DNA of 64,000 nucleotides from Bacteroidales bacterium. GTDB taxonomy: Bacteria; Bacteroidota; Bacteroidia; Bacteroidales; Tenuifilaceae. The notes under the pieces were generated by a model. The model made no database searches, had not been told where the DNA came from, and saw only the letters and a program-made list of their open reading frames with translations. This document shows positions 44,205-53,328 of the stretch, piece by piece. Both the position numbers and the translations under genes were made by a program. The stretch is taken from NCBI GenBank assembly GCA_016931855.1, contig JAFGDZ010000077.1:45326-109325 (forward strand). The letters are read 5' to 3'. The first letter of the stretch is position 1; the number at the start of each line of letters is the position of its first letter.

Positions 44205-44438
44205 ATGGCAGGACCAAACAATCGCTATATTAAGAAGCAAAAAGCCGATTTGCGCGCCAAAAAGCGCATTGAGAAGCAAAAGAAGAAAGAGGAACGCAAG
44301 GAGAATCCTTCGAGCGGAAATTTAGAGGATATGATTGCTTATGTCGATAAGTTTGGCAACATCACCTCGGAGCCACCAGCACAAGAGGATGCCATTGGTT
44401 CGCCCGATGAGGATGACGATAACCAACACGACGCTTAA
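44205..44438 (+). CDS. Small charged protein resembling the N-terminal part of Bacteroidota cold-shock proteins
   Basis: The 77-residue protein has a lysine-rich coiled segment (KKQKADLRAKKRIEKQKKKE), then GNLEDMIAYVDKFGNITSEPP and an acidic tail. From memory, the same arrangement precedes the cold-shock domain in longer Bacteroidota proteins; here the frame ends without any such domain and a terminator follows. It is co-transcribed with the helicase gene and might help recruit it to RNA or ribosomes. Function inferred only. Confidence 0.78.
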   Translation: MAGPNNRYIKKQKADLRAKKRIEKQKKKEERKENPSSGNLEDMIAYVDKFGNITSEPPAQEDAIGSPDEDDDNQHDA

Positions 44439-44484
44439 GGGCTCTTGTTGCATGCGTTTTACCCTTACTTGGGTATTACAATAC

Positions 44485-44512
44485 AAAGCGTAGCTTGTGC
44501 TACGCTTTTTTT
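44485..44512 (+). terminator. Terminator after the helicase operon
   Basis: AAAGCGTAGC (44485-44494) pairs perfectly with GCTACGCTTT (44499-44508) around TTGT, followed by T. Confidence 0.94.
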
Positions 44513-44576
44513 ATGCCTATTGGCGATGCTCTCAAACAAATTTGCCTAAAACGCACCTCATCTTAAAATTGAATTC

Positions 44577-44584
44577 TATCTTTG
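44577..44584 (+). promoter_or_regulatory. -7 element for the transaldolase-like gene
   Basis: TATCTTTG fits TAnnTTTG; no TTG is found at the usual spacing. Confidence 0.45.
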
Positions 44585-44684
44585 TCAGGTATTTAGTGAG
44601 ATGTGCTGTGCGCGTAAGCGCATGGAGGTAATCGCCACTACTATAGCAATTATCGCATTTTCGAACATATCAAAAAGCAAAAAA

Positions 44685-45341
44685 ATGAAGTTCTTTATCG
44701 ACACAGCAAACCTTGAGCAAATTAAAGAGGCCAATGACCTAGGCGTTCTTGATGGCGTTACCACCAACCCTTCGCTAATGGCTAAGGAGGGGATTAAGGG
44801 TGAGGCAAACATCAAGCAGCACTACGTTGATATTTGCAACATTGTTAAGGGCGACGTGAGCGCAGAGGTTATTTCTACCGAGTACGAGGGAATGATTCGT
44901 GAGGGCAAAGAGCTTGCAGCGCTTCACCCACAAATTGTTGTAAAGGTTCCTTGCACAAAGGAGGGTATTAAAGCGATTAAGTATTTTTCCGACAATAAAA
45001 TTCGTACCAACTGCACCCTAGTGTTTTCTGTAGGACAAGCACTTCTTGCAGCTAAAGCTGGTGCAACCTATGTTTCTCCCTTTGTTGGTAGGCTTGACGA
45101 TATCTCAACCGATGGTATTGAGCTAATCCGTCAGATTGTAGATGTTTACAACTACTACGAGTACGAGACTAAGGTTCTTGCAGCATCAATCCGCCACACT
45201 ATGCACATTGTTCAGTGCCTAGAAGTTGGTGCCGATGTAGCAACCTGCCCACTTAGCGCAATTGTTGGCCTACTTAACCACCCTCTTACCGATAGCGGAT
45301 TGGCTAAGTTCCTAGAGGATTACAAGAAGGTAAACGGATAG
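44685..45341 (+). CDS. Transaldolase-like / fructose-6-phosphate aldolase family protein
   Basis: The start is the ATG at 44685 ([20 protein letters not shown]), which gives 218 residues, the length of the small TalC/FSA class; upstream codons in the same frame are not conserved in type. Motifs are [28 protein letters not shown] with the Schiff-base lysine in [23 protein letters not shown] and SPFVGRLDD. It exchanges three-carbon units in the pentose phosphate pathway or cleaves fructose 6-phosphate. These activities cannot be told apart by eye. Confidence 0.94.
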   Translation: MKFFIDTANLEQIKEANDLGVLDGVTTNPSLMAKEGIKGEANIKQHYVDICNIVKGDVSAEVISTEYEGMIREGKELAALHPQIVVKVPCTKEGIKAIKYFSDNKIRTNCTLVFSVGQALLAAKAGATYVSPFVGRLDDISTDGIELIRQIVDVYNYYEYETKVLAASIRHTMHIVQCLEVGADVATCPLSAIVGLLNHPLTDSGLAKFLEDYKKVNG

Positions 45342-45371
45342 TTCCATTTCGGAATAGGTTGAAGTTTTTTT

Positions 45372-45430
45372 GAGGTGTCGGAGGTTATCGGAATGTGAAC
45401 GATATAGCCCTCGGCACCTCTTCTTTTTTA
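45372..45430 (+). terminator. Terminator after the transaldolase-like gene
   Basis: GAGGTGTCGGAGG (45372-45384) pairs with CCCTCGGCACCTC (45408-45420) with a G-T and a small mismatch, then TTCTTTTTT. Confidence 0.8.
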
Positions 45431-45467
45431 CCGATTTTGATAACCCGTTTCATTAAACCTACATGCC

Positions 45468-46079
45468 ATGCTTATTAAGTTGTACCCAGAAAATCCCAAT
45501 CCCCGCGAGGTAGAGAAGGTTGTTGAAGTGCTACGTAAGGGCGGGGTGATTATTTACCCTACCGATACGGTTTACGGTTTGGGCTGCGATATTACCAACA
45601 CCCGTGCCGTGGAGCGGATTATCAAGATTAAAGGGATTAGACCCAAGGATGCATCGTTCTCCTTTGTTTGCGCCGATTTGAGCAATATTGCTGAGTTCGC
45701 AAAAGTTGATAACCCCACCTTTAAGCTGATGAAGAAGAACCTCCCAGGCCCATTCACATTCATTCTGCCCGGTTACAATAAGGTTCCCGATTACTTTATC
45801 ACTAAGCGCAAAACGGTGGGTATCCGCGTTCCCAATAATAGCATCCCCATTGAGATTGTAACCATGCTTGGTAACCCAATTCTTACCACATCAATAAAGG
45901 ATGAGGATGGCATTGTGGAGTACACCACCGATCCAGAGCTTATCCACGAGCGCTATCAGGATATTGTTGATCTGGTTATTGATGGCGGTTACAGCGACAA
46001 TGTTGCTTCAACCATTGTTGACTGCACTGGCTCCGAGCCAGAGATTGTTCGCGAAGGGAAGGGAGTGCTGGTGTATTAG
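45468..46079 (+). CDS. YciO/YrdC/Sua5-family protein (threonylcarbamoyl-AMP synthase-like)
   Basis: The 203-residue protein has the YrdC-fold hallmarks GGVIIYPTDTVYGLGCD, IIKIKGIRP and TVGIRVPNNSIPIEI, plus TSIKDEDG. The KDASFSFVCADLSN segment is closer to YciO than to the essential TsaC/Sua5. The fold binds threonine, bicarbonate and ATP to make the precursor for t6A in tRNA; the role of YciO proteins is less clear. It is a single-gene unit. Confidence 0.92.
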   Translation: MLIKLYPENPNPREVEKVVEVLRKGGVIIYPTDTVYGLGCDITNTRAVERIIKIKGIRPKDASFSFVCADLSNIAEFAKVDNPTFKLMKKNLPGPFTFILPGYNKVPDYFITKRKTVGIRVPNNSIPIEIVTMLGNPILTTSIKDEDGIVEYTTDPELIHERYQDIVDLVIDGGYSDNVASTIVDCTGSEPEIVREGKGVLVY

Positions 46080-46211
46080 AAATGATTAAGGTTAAAGGTT
46101 CAAGATTCAAAGTTCCAAACACTGAAACCAACAATATTATTTCAAGGTAATCAGTAACCAGTAACTTGTAACCAAAAACTAAATACTATACACGAAACAC
46201 AACAAAAAAAC

Positions 46212-46799
46212 ATGCCTCCATACCCAAACATAACCCTTGCAGTAATGGCTGGCGGAAAAGCCCAGCGCATGGGCGGTGCAAACAAGGCATTGCTTCAGCT
46301 ACACGGGAAAACCTTTATTGAGCATATAATTGGTAACCTATGGGGCTTGTTTGGTGAGACTATAGTAATATCTAACACCCCAGCCGATTTTGAGGAATTA
46401 GGCTTTAACGTTTACCCCGATATCATTCCAACCTCAGGCCCGTTAGGAGGAATACATACTGCATTGAGCAGCTGTAAGGGCAGTTCTATATTTGCCGTTT
46501 CGTGCGATATGCCCTTTGCTAGCGCCCATATGGCCAAATCGCTTTGCGAGGAGTTTACATCCAATCCTCCCGATATTCTAGTTCCAAAGGTTAACAATAA
46601 CATCGAACCCCTATTCGCAATCTACAGTACAAAGGTTAAGCTGCCTATTGAGCAAACGCTACAAGGAGATGGCCCAAAATCCATACGCACAATATTTAGC
46701 CAGTGCAACACACGTTATTTTAGTTTTCCTAGTACGCCAGAAGTATTGCAAAGCCTTAGCAATATAAACACCCCCGATGATTTGAAGCAGATTGTGTAG
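46212..46799 (+). CDS. mobA: Molybdenum cofactor guanylyltransferase
   Basis: The 195-residue protein has the nucleotidyltransferase opening AVMAGGKAQRMGGANKALLQ, the PTSGPLGGIHTAL segment and AVSCDMPFASAHM, which carries the metal-binding Asp. It attaches GMP to molybdopterin to make the bis-MGD cofactor used by DMSO-reductase-type enzymes. Its presence shows the cell makes such a cofactor, consistent with the uptake locus at 32.7-40.8 kb. No other cofactor genes are next to it. Confidence 0.92.
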   Translation: MPPYPNITLAVMAGGKAQRMGGANKALLQLHGKTFIEHIIGNLWGLFGETIVISNTPADFEELGFNVYPDIIPTSGPLGGIHTALSSCKGSSIFAVSCDMPFASAHMAKSLCEEFTSNPPDILVPKVNNNIEPLFAIYSTKVKLPIEQTLQGDGPKSIRTIFSQCNTRYFSFPSTPEVLQSLSNINTPDDLKQIV

Positions 46800-46884
46800 G
46801 CTAGGAGAGGAGTGTTTAGTTTTTTGTGTTTAGTGTTAGTGTATAGCCCTTTCGTTGTCTAACATCTAGCGTCTAATATCTAAT

Positions 46885-46950
46885 CTTAATCCTTTAACTT
46901 TTAATCTCGCCTAAGGGCGAGACAAGCTTTTTAACCTTTCACGTTTCACT
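46885..46950. repeat. Dispersed intergenic repeat, copy B
   Basis: TCTCGCC-TAAG-GGCGAGA is flanked by CCTTTAACTTTTAA on the left and CAAGCTTTTTAACCTTTCACG on the right, matching copy A at 1700-1765 with few changes. Words such as GTCTAATATCTAAT stand before it. Confidence 0.8.
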
Positions 46951-47029
46951 GTCACTCCCTTTTTCAACCGATTGCATAGAAAATTGTTAGTTAGTGAACA
47001 ATGCTATGTAGCATGTTTTTAAATTTTCG

Positions 47030-47037
47030 TAATTTTG
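47030..47037 (+). promoter_or_regulatory. -7 element for the GAPDH gene
   Basis: TAATTTTG fits TAnnTTTG; no TTG is at the right spacing. The leader would be about 35 bases. Confidence 0.45.
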
Positions 47038-47055
47038 GCTTTGATAAATGACTAA

Positions 47056-48081
<1,026 letters not shown>

Positions 48082-48091
48082 AGTACTATAC

Positions 48092-48138
48092 ACGCATAAA
48101 AAAACGTGAGGTTTTGTGCCTCACGTTTTTTTATGCGT
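48092..48138. terminator. Perfect 20-bp bidirectional terminator after GAPDH
   Basis: Bases 48092-48111 pair without mismatch with 48119-48138 around TTTTGTG; A and T runs let it serve gapA and the convergent minus-strand gene. Confidence 0.96.
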
Positions 48139-48152
48139 TTTGGTTAGCGGGG

Positions 48153-48692
48153 TTACTCTTCGTACGATTCGTCAAAGCCAAATTCCTCTGCATCAAACCC
48201 GTCTATATCGTCAAACAGCTCGTCTATCTCATCCTCACCCTCCCCTTCAAGCGAGTCTAGGTCGGTTAGTCCCATATCGTCAAAGGATGATTGCTCGGGA
48301 GCCTCACCAACTGATGCCGAGCAGTATGGGTACTCTCGTCCCGCTTTCTCGTCAAGTATGTCGAGCAGCTCAATAAAGAATGCCTTTTCGGCAAAAATAT
48401 CGTAAACGTACAAAAGCCTATCCTTTCTATCCTTTAGCAAATCCTGAAGCATAATGGAATCCATGGGAATTGCTGCTGGCCCTCCATCGTTCTGCATATC
48501 AATAAGGGTAAGTTCAAGCCCTTTATTCCACTGCTCATCGGTTAAGAAGAACGATGCCAGCTGCGATGGATCGTACCCAAGATCCTCCTGAATGGCCTCG
48601 TGGAAATCCTGAAACGTGTTGCTTGCCTTAATCTCGTAATCTCTAAGGAACGCTTTTTCGTCCCCTGTAATCATTCTGAACTTGTATATCAT
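48153..48692 (-). CDS. pRiA4b ORF-3-like protein
   Basis: The 179-residue protein matches the family named after plasmid pRiA4b ORF-3: YKFRMITGDEKAFLRDYEIK, the TFQDFHEAIQEDLGYD helix and YVYDIFAEKAFFIELLDI. The C-terminal third is extremely acidic (DSLEGEGEDEIDELFDDIDG). Members occur on plasmids and mobile elements and also on chromosomes of Bacteroidota; their function is unknown. There is no mobile element here. Confidence 0.85.
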   Translation of the reverse strand: MIYKFRMITGDEKAFLRDYEIKASNTFQDFHEAIQEDLGYDPSQLASFFLTDEQWNKGLELTLIDMQNDGGPAAIPMDSIMLQDLLKDRKDRLLYVYDIFAEKAFFIELLDILDEKAGREYPYCSASVGEAPEQSSFDDMGLTDLDSLEGEGEDEIDELFDDIDGFDAEEFGFDESYEE

Positions 48693-48901
48693 AATAAGTG
48701 AATGTATGCTTGTTTTCTAATTTGCTGATATTTAACAATTAGCATCCGTAGGTTTGGTTCGCTAAATCGACTGCAAATTACGGTTTGCATTTATACCAGA
48801 AAAGAATCTTTGCACAAAATAGTGTTCTTTTTTACTTTTTTCGCATTTATAGGCTGCTTGGCAATAAGTGTGTATTTTTTCCTTGGGGGGTAATTGGGTG
48901 G

Positions 48902-49936
48902 CTACCGGTTAATAAAATCAATAATGTCAATATTATCAGGATAATCCATTAGGGTAGGGCTTTGCGCACATCCAAAGGGAACGGCATTTTTTAGGGTGCT
49001 AGAATTGGCAACCACGCACTGAATGCTGCTACTGTTTAGCGCAATAAACTCATTAACCTCATCCATGCTATTGTAGTGCCAGTAGTTTATTACCGCAACG
49101 GGTGAGCTAATGGCAAAATCCTCCTTTGCTAGCAAAAAGCCGTTATCGGTAAAGTTTTTGCCGTTTATTTTGAGTAGGGCTTTGTTGTAGCGGTAGTTGT
49201 TACTGTACTTTGTGTTGTTTCCTACGTAATCCCATGGAGCAAAACACCTTAGTAGTCCATTAACGTTGTACCCCTTGGGAGCCATAAGTAGCGATACGTT
49301 TCTGCATCCCAATCCAAAGTAGGTAAAAATATCTTTAGCCAGCGCCATTAGCTCTTCGTTCGTTTCGGTACCAGTAAGTACGGCAATGCTATTGCGGTTG
49401 TGCCTAATTATTGAGGGGATATTTTTGTAGTGGTACTCGAAGTAACGCGCGGTATTATTGCTTCCTGTGGCAATAATGTAATCGAAGTGGCCTTGTAGGT
49501 TCTCGGTATAGGTAATCTGCTCTGCAAAGCGAGGCTCAATTTTAACTAGCGTGCTAGTTACTGCCTGCAGTATTCCCCCGTCTTTTGATGAGTTTTTACC
49601 TACAAACCTATTTCCCGTTGCTATTACACATAGCAAATCCTGAAACCCTACCAGCGGGATATTCCCCGCCATAACCACTCCAATTTTTTTGGGGGATATG
49701 GGGTTAAAGTAGCCCTGAGGGTATGTGCTAATCCATTTGTTTAGCACATAAAGGTTAAGCCACTCTGCCCCAATAGACTTTAGCGCATGGGTAACACTAT
49801 TAGTATCGAACCAAGGATTTTGCTGTTGTGCAGAGCTAATTGCTGCTACTATAGCGCTGTTTCCATTGCCATTAGCAGCATCAACCATACAGGTTCCTAG
49901 TTTTACTAGAGCGTCAATTCGTTCCGAGAGTTGCAT
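48902..49936 (-). CDS. LuxC-like acyl-CoA reductase
   Basis: The 344-residue protein resembles the LuxC/acyl-CoA reductase family: IGVVMAGNIPLVGFQDLLCV near residue 85, a nucleotide-binding region and FTYFGLGCRNVSLLMAP with the likely catalytic Cys. It would reduce a fatty acyl-CoA or acyl-ACP to an aldehyde with NADPH. It is shorter than luminous LuxC (about 480 residues) but typical of Bacteroidota versions. No long-chain ester or lux genes lie beside it. Confidence 0.86.
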   Translation of the reverse strand: MQLSERIDALVKLGTCMVDAANGNGNSAIVAAISSAQQQNPWFDTNSVTHALKSIGAEWLNLYVLNKWISTYPQGYFNPISPKKIGVVMAGNIPLVGFQDLLCVIATGNRFVGKNSSKDGGILQAVTSTLVKIEPRFAEQITYTENLQGHFDYIIATGSNNTARYFEYHYKNIPSIIRHNRNSIAVLTGTETNEELMALAKDIFTYFGLGCRNVSLLMAPKGYNVNGLLRCFAPWDYVGNNTKYSNNYRYNKALLKINGKNFTDNGFLLAKEDFAISSPVAVINYWHYNSMDEVNEFIALNSSSIQCVVANSSTLKNAVPFGCAQSPTLMDYPDNIDIIDFINR

Positions 49937-49953
49937 TTACATGTAATTTAGCG

Positions 49954-49961
49954 CAAAGGTA
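49954..49961 (-). promoter_or_regulatory. -7 element for the acyl-CoA reductase gene
   Basis: TACCTTTG on the minus strand fits the consensus; no TTG lies at the right spacing. Confidence 0.45.
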
Positions 49962-50044
49962 GGAAAATAGTGTTCGGTGTTTAGTGTTTGGTTACGTCTA
50001 AGGCCGAGACTAATTGTTTAGTGTCTATAATCTAATGTCTAATA

Positions 50045-50160
50045 TCTTTATCTTTTAATCTCGTCTAAGGGCAGCTTGCCTTCTCGTTATAGCCGAGACA
50101 AGCAGACCTCAGGCGAGGAGACAAGCTCTTTAACCTTTAACGTTTCACGCCTCACGTTTT
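50045..50160. repeat. Dispersed intergenic repeat, copy C (with insertion)
   Basis: TCTTTTAATCTCGTCTAAGGGC begins as in copies A and B, then about 55 extra bases with another GCCGAGACAAGC and GGCGAGGAGACAAGC intervene before CTCTTTAACCTTTAACGTTTCACG resumes. It looks like a copy that duplicated or recombined internally. Confidence 0.75.
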
Positions 50161-50253
50161 CTCCACGTTAAATGCTGTTAAAAAAATGCCCACAATGTAG
50201 CTACTATGTTTGCAAATAAAAGATTCTGTTAACTTTGGAATCAGTTAAATAGC

Positions 50254-51507
50254 ATGGATATGAAGTATGGTGCGCTACTCCGCGAGAATTTCAAGATTTC
50301 GGTAAATGCAATTCGCTCTAATCCGTTACGTACAATTCTCACAATTCTTATTATCGCTGTGGGAATAATGGCGTTAATTGGGATTTTAACAGCAATCGAT
50401 TCCATAAAGAGTAGCATCAACAGCTCTTTCTCAATGATGGGAGCCAACACCTTTACCATTACCAGTAGAGGGATGCGTGTTAATATGCCCGGAAAGCGTT
50501 ACCGTACCAAAAATCACAGCCAAATATCGTTTCAGCAGGCGCAGGATTTTAAGGAGAGCTTTGATTTTCCGGCAACAGTATCGGTATGGATTTACGCTAC
50601 GGGAGGGGCAACGGCTAAGTATCAATCTAATAAAACCAACCCCAATATTACCGTTTATGGCGTTGACGAGAACTACTTAACCACAGCTGGCGAGGAGGTT
50701 GAAAAGGGGCGCCTATTCTCAAATACCGAGATTGAGGCTGGTCGTGCCGTAGCGCTTATTGGTGAGGATTTGGTTAAAAAGCTATTTGGAAAAAACGTTG
50801 ACCCTATAGATAAGCATATAAGTGTTGGTGGCGGTAAGTATAAGGTAATAGGTGTTTTAAAGAGCAAGGGTTCTGGGTTTGGTGGAGGTACCGATAGATC
50901 GGTTTACATTCCCGTGTCAAACGTTACGGTTTACTTTGCTCGCCCTAACATGAACTATAATATCCACGTTAAGCCAAATGACCCAAAGCTGCTGGACCAT
51001 GCAACAACCGAGGCCGAGGGTGTTTTCCGTATTGTGCGCCGACTTAGCGCTACCGATGAGTCCGACTTTAACATTGAGCGAAGCGATAGCCTTGCCGAAA
51101 TGCTTATTGATAACCTTAAGTACGTTACCATTGCCGCTACTATTATTGGTATTATTACCCTACTGGGTGCCGCCGTTGGTTTAATGAACATTATGCTTGT
51201 TGCCGTGGCCGAGCGCACCCGTGAAATAGGAACCCGCAAGGCAATAGGCGCAAAGGCATCGCTTATTAAGCAGCAGTTTCTTTTCGAGGCCATTGTAATT
51301 TGCCAGTTTGGCGGAGCCTTGGGCGTTGTGCTTGGTGTACTTATGGGGAATATTGTATCGCTAATTACCAGTAGCCCATTTTATGTGCCTTGGGGGTGGA
51401 TGTTCTTTGGCCTGTTTGTTTGCTTTGTGGTTGGCTTGGCCTCTGGGTATATTCCTGCGGTTAAGGCATCGCGTTTAGATCCCATAGAGGCACTTCGGTA
51501 CGAATAA
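50254..51507 (+). CDS. MacB/FtsX-type ABC transporter permease
   Basis: The 417-residue protein has one N-terminal membrane helix (ILTILIIAVGIMALIGILTA), a large periplasmic domain (about 50-275) and three C-terminal helices with the FtsX signature (VAVAERTREIGTRKAIGAK). It belongs to the MacB-type mechanotransmission transporters that move lipoproteins, peptides or drugs from the periplasm. The ATPase partner is not adjacent. The miaA gene begins 24 bases after its stop. Confidence 0.92.
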   Translation: MDMKYGALLRENFKISVNAIRSNPLRTILTILIIAVGIMALIGILTAIDSIKSSINSSFSMMGANTFTITSRGMRVNMPGKRYRTKNHSQISFQQAQDFKESFDFPATVSVWIYATGGATAKYQSNKTNPNITVYGVDENYLTTAGEEVEKGRLFSNTEIEAGRAVALIGEDLVKKLFGKNVDPIDKHISVGGGKYKVIGVLKSKGSGFGGGTDRSVYIPVSNVTVYFARPNMNYNIHVKPNDPKLLDHATTEAEGVFRIVRRLSATDESDFNIERSDSLAEMLIDNLKYVTIAATIIGIITLLGAAVGLMNIMLVAVAERTREIGTRKAIGAKASLIKQQFLFEAIVICQFGGALGVVLGVLMGNIVSLITSSPFYVPWGWMFFGLFVCFVVGLASGYIPAVKASRLDPIEALRYE

Positions 51508-51509
51508 GC

Positions 51510-51517
51510 TACCTTTG
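51510..51517 (+). promoter_or_regulatory. -7 element for miaA
   Basis: TACCTTTG lies just after the permease stop and 14 bases before the TTG start of miaA. No TTG is at the right spacing. Confidence 0.4.
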
Positions 51518-51531
51518 CGCAAAATCATACA

Positions 51532-52458
51532 TTGTTACTTGTGGCAAAGTGTTTAATTGTACTTCTGGGGCCAACAGGAGTGGGCAAAACGGATTTAAGC
51601 CTTAGCCTCTCAAAGCGGTTTGGGGCACCCATAATTTCAGCAGATTCAAGGCAGTTCTTTCGTCAGATGCAGATTGGCACCGCAGCGCCAACTCCTGCGC
51701 AGCTGGCCCAGGCCAAGCACTACTTTGTTGGGCACAAATCTGCTACAGAAGAGTATAGCTGTGGCTCTTATGAGACTGATGCGCTTACCTTACTGGAATC
51801 GGAGGTGTTTCCCCAAACAAATTACGCCATACTTACAGGAGGCTCAATGCTATACATTGATGCTGTTTGTAAAGGTATTGATGATTTTCCTGCTCCCGAC
51901 CTAGCGCTTAGGGAGGAGCTAACCCAGCGGCTTGAGCGCGAAGGACTAGATAGCATTAGGATGCAGCTTAAAATGCTCGATCCTGTTTACTATAATCAGG
52001 TAGATTTAAAGAACCCTCAACGCATTCTTAAAGGGCTTGAGGTTACCCTACAAACAGGGAAACCATACAGCTCCTTCTTAACCCGCCAGCAAAAGGCTCG
52101 ACCATTTACTATTATAAAAATTGGGCTCACTCGTCCGCGCGAAGAGCTTTACCAGCGTATAAATATGCGTGTGGATATGATGGTTGCCGATGGTTTGGTT
52201 GAGGAGGCCCGCTCGTTGCTCCACTTGCGCAACCTAAACTCGCTAAACACGGTGGGGTACCGTGAGCTATTCGATTACTTTGATGGAACCATTAGCCTCC
52301 AAGCTGCCATTGAGCTTATTAAGCGCAACTCCCGCCGGTATGCCAAGCGCCAGCTAACATGGTGGGCTCGCGATCCGCAAATTGTGTGGTTTCATCCCGA
52401 TGATGTGCAGGGAATTTATAAACAGATTGAAATATTGGCAACAGAAAACGAAGGGTGA
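51532..52458 (+). CDS. miaA: tRNA dimethylallyltransferase
   Basis: The 308-residue enzyme adds a dimethylallyl group to A37 of tRNAs reading UNN codons. It has the P-loop LLGPTGVGKTDLSLSL, SADSRQFFRQMQIGTAAPT, and the late RRYAKRQLTWWARDP motif. No ATG precedes the P-loop, so the start is a TTG at 51532 or the GTG at 51541, both non-standard. The length is right for MiaA. Confidence 0.95.
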   Translation: MLLVAKCLIVLLGPTGVGKTDLSLSLSKRFGAPIISADSRQFFRQMQIGTAAPTPAQLAQAKHYFVGHKSATEEYSCGSYETDALTLLESEVFPQTNYAILTGGSMLYIDAVCKGIDDFPAPDLALREELTQRLEREGLDSIRMQLKMLDPVYYNQVDLKNPQRILKGLEVTLQTGKPYSSFLTRQQKARPFTIIKIGLTRPREELYQRINMRVDMMVADGLVEEARSLLHLRNLNSLNTVGYRELFDYFDGTISLQAAIELIKRNSRRYAKRQLTWWARDPQIVWFHPDDVQGIYKQIEILATENEG

Positions 52459-52500
52459 TATTGCAATGCACTGGTAATTAACGAAATGCGCAAAATAGAA

Positions 52501-52535
52501 AAAGAGCCGTAGGCAAATGCTAACGGCTCTTTTTC
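52501..52535 (+). terminator. Terminator after miaA
   Basis: AAAGAGCCGT (52501-52510) pairs with ACGGCTCTTT (52523-52532), followed by T. Confidence 0.92.
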
Positions 52536-52560
52536 TGTATATTAAATCTGGAGTATGCTT

Positions 52561-52669
52561 AAAAAAAGTGGGTAAGCTACTTGTATCGCACCGCTACAAC
52601 CACATACCCTTGCTACCTTCCGGTCCTGGGGGGATTCTGTAGGAGCTGGTCGTACAAGACTTACCCACT
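52561..52669 (-). ncRNA. ffs: Signal recognition particle RNA (small 4.5S type)
   Basis: Read on the minus strand, the segment holds the conserved domain IV CCAGGACCGGAAGGTAGC with the GGAA tetraloop, where Ffh binds. The ends AGTGGGTAAG and CTTACCCACT pair to close the molecule, giving about 103 bases, followed by a T run (52561-52566). The RNA joins Ffh to target membrane proteins to the translocon. A complete promoter stands directly upstream. Confidence 0.93.
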
Positions 52670-52670
52670 G

Positions 52671-52700
52671 CAAAAGTAGTAACAAATGAAAAGAGTGCAA
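52671..52700 (-). promoter_or_regulatory. Promoter for SRP RNA
   Basis: TTG (52698-52700), a 19-base spacer and TACTTTTG (52671-52678) on the minus strand give a start near 52666-52669, exactly the 5' end of the RNA. Confidence 0.65.
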
Positions 52701-52731
52701 ACATTTCGGGAACTTTTTTCCTATTTTCTCA

Positions 52732-52739
52732 TATCTTTG
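52732..52739 (+). promoter_or_regulatory. -7 element for the DUF4199 gene
   Basis: TATCTTTG fits the consensus; it is divergent from the SRP RNA promoter. Confidence 0.45.
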
Positions 52740-52771
52740 TTACCCTCAAATATTAACCTAACGCAATTATT

Positions 52772-53320
52772 ATGGAACCAAAATCAAACAGCCTTGTTAA
52801 AAGTGCTATGACATCGGGACTTATCCTAGGTTTGGCGCTAATTGTATTCAATGTTGTATTGTATATTCTTGGAATATATAAGCCTCCAACATGGGTGGGT
52901 ATTCTTAACTACGTAATTATAATTGGTGGCGTTTTCTACGGACAAAAGAAGTTTCGAGACGATGAACTTGGCGGCTTTATTAGTTATGGTAGGGCGCTTG
53001 GAACTGGCGTTCTAGTTGCGCTGTTTGCATCAGTTATTTATGGTGTTTATTATTATCTTCTTACAGCAGTTATCGATCCAGGTTATATGGAAAAGATATA
53101 TGAAGTAATGGAAGAGGCCTATATTGAAATGGGTATGAGCGACGATCAGGTTGAATCAACCCTTGAGGTTGCTAAAGGATTTACAAGCCCTCTAATGCTG
53201 ATGTTTACTTCTGTAATTGGATTTGTTTTTTGGGGTACCCTTTTCTCGCTTATCACCTCAATTTTTATTAAGAAGAATGAGCCCATGTTTACTGGCAGTA
53301 CCGAAACAACTGAAGAATAG
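52772..53320 (+). CDS. DUF4199-family membrane protein
   Basis: The 182-residue protein has four hydrophobic segments (SGLILGLALIVFNVVLYILG, VGILNYVIIIGGVFYG, LGTGVLVALFASVIYGVYYY, LMLMFTSVIGFVFWGTLFSL), as in the DUF4199 family of Bacteroidota. The function is unknown. It lies 8 bases before a glycosyltransferase gene, a pairing that is frequent in this phylum, so it may assist that enzyme. Confidence 0.9.
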   Translation: MEPKSNSLVKSAMTSGLILGLALIVFNVVLYILGIYKPPTWVGILNYVIIIGGVFYGQKKFRDDELGGFISYGRALGTGVLVALFASVIYGVYYYLLTAVIDPGYMEKIYEVMEEAYIEMGMSDDQVESTLEVAKGFTSPLMLMFTSVIGFVFWGTLFSLITSIFIKKNEPMFTGSTETTEE

Positions 53321-53328
53321 TTAAACCA

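Larger units (their letters stand above)
49937..50253. other. Intergenic region with dispersed repeat
   Basis: No gene. Left end: acyl-CoA reductase promoter. Middle: words TTAGTGTTTGG, GTCTAATGTCTAATATC and repeat copy C. Right end: two -7-like boxes, TATGTTTG (50205-50212) and TAACTTTG (50230-50237), ahead of the permease gene. Confidence 0.6.

Noticed and set aside
44601..44684. Longer start for the transaldolase-like protein
   Set aside because: The family begins with MKFFIDTAN; the 28 upstream codons show no conservation-like pattern.
48153..48692. Insertion sequence suggested by the pRiA4b ORF-3-like gene
   Set aside because: No transposase, terminal repeats or target duplications are visible around it.
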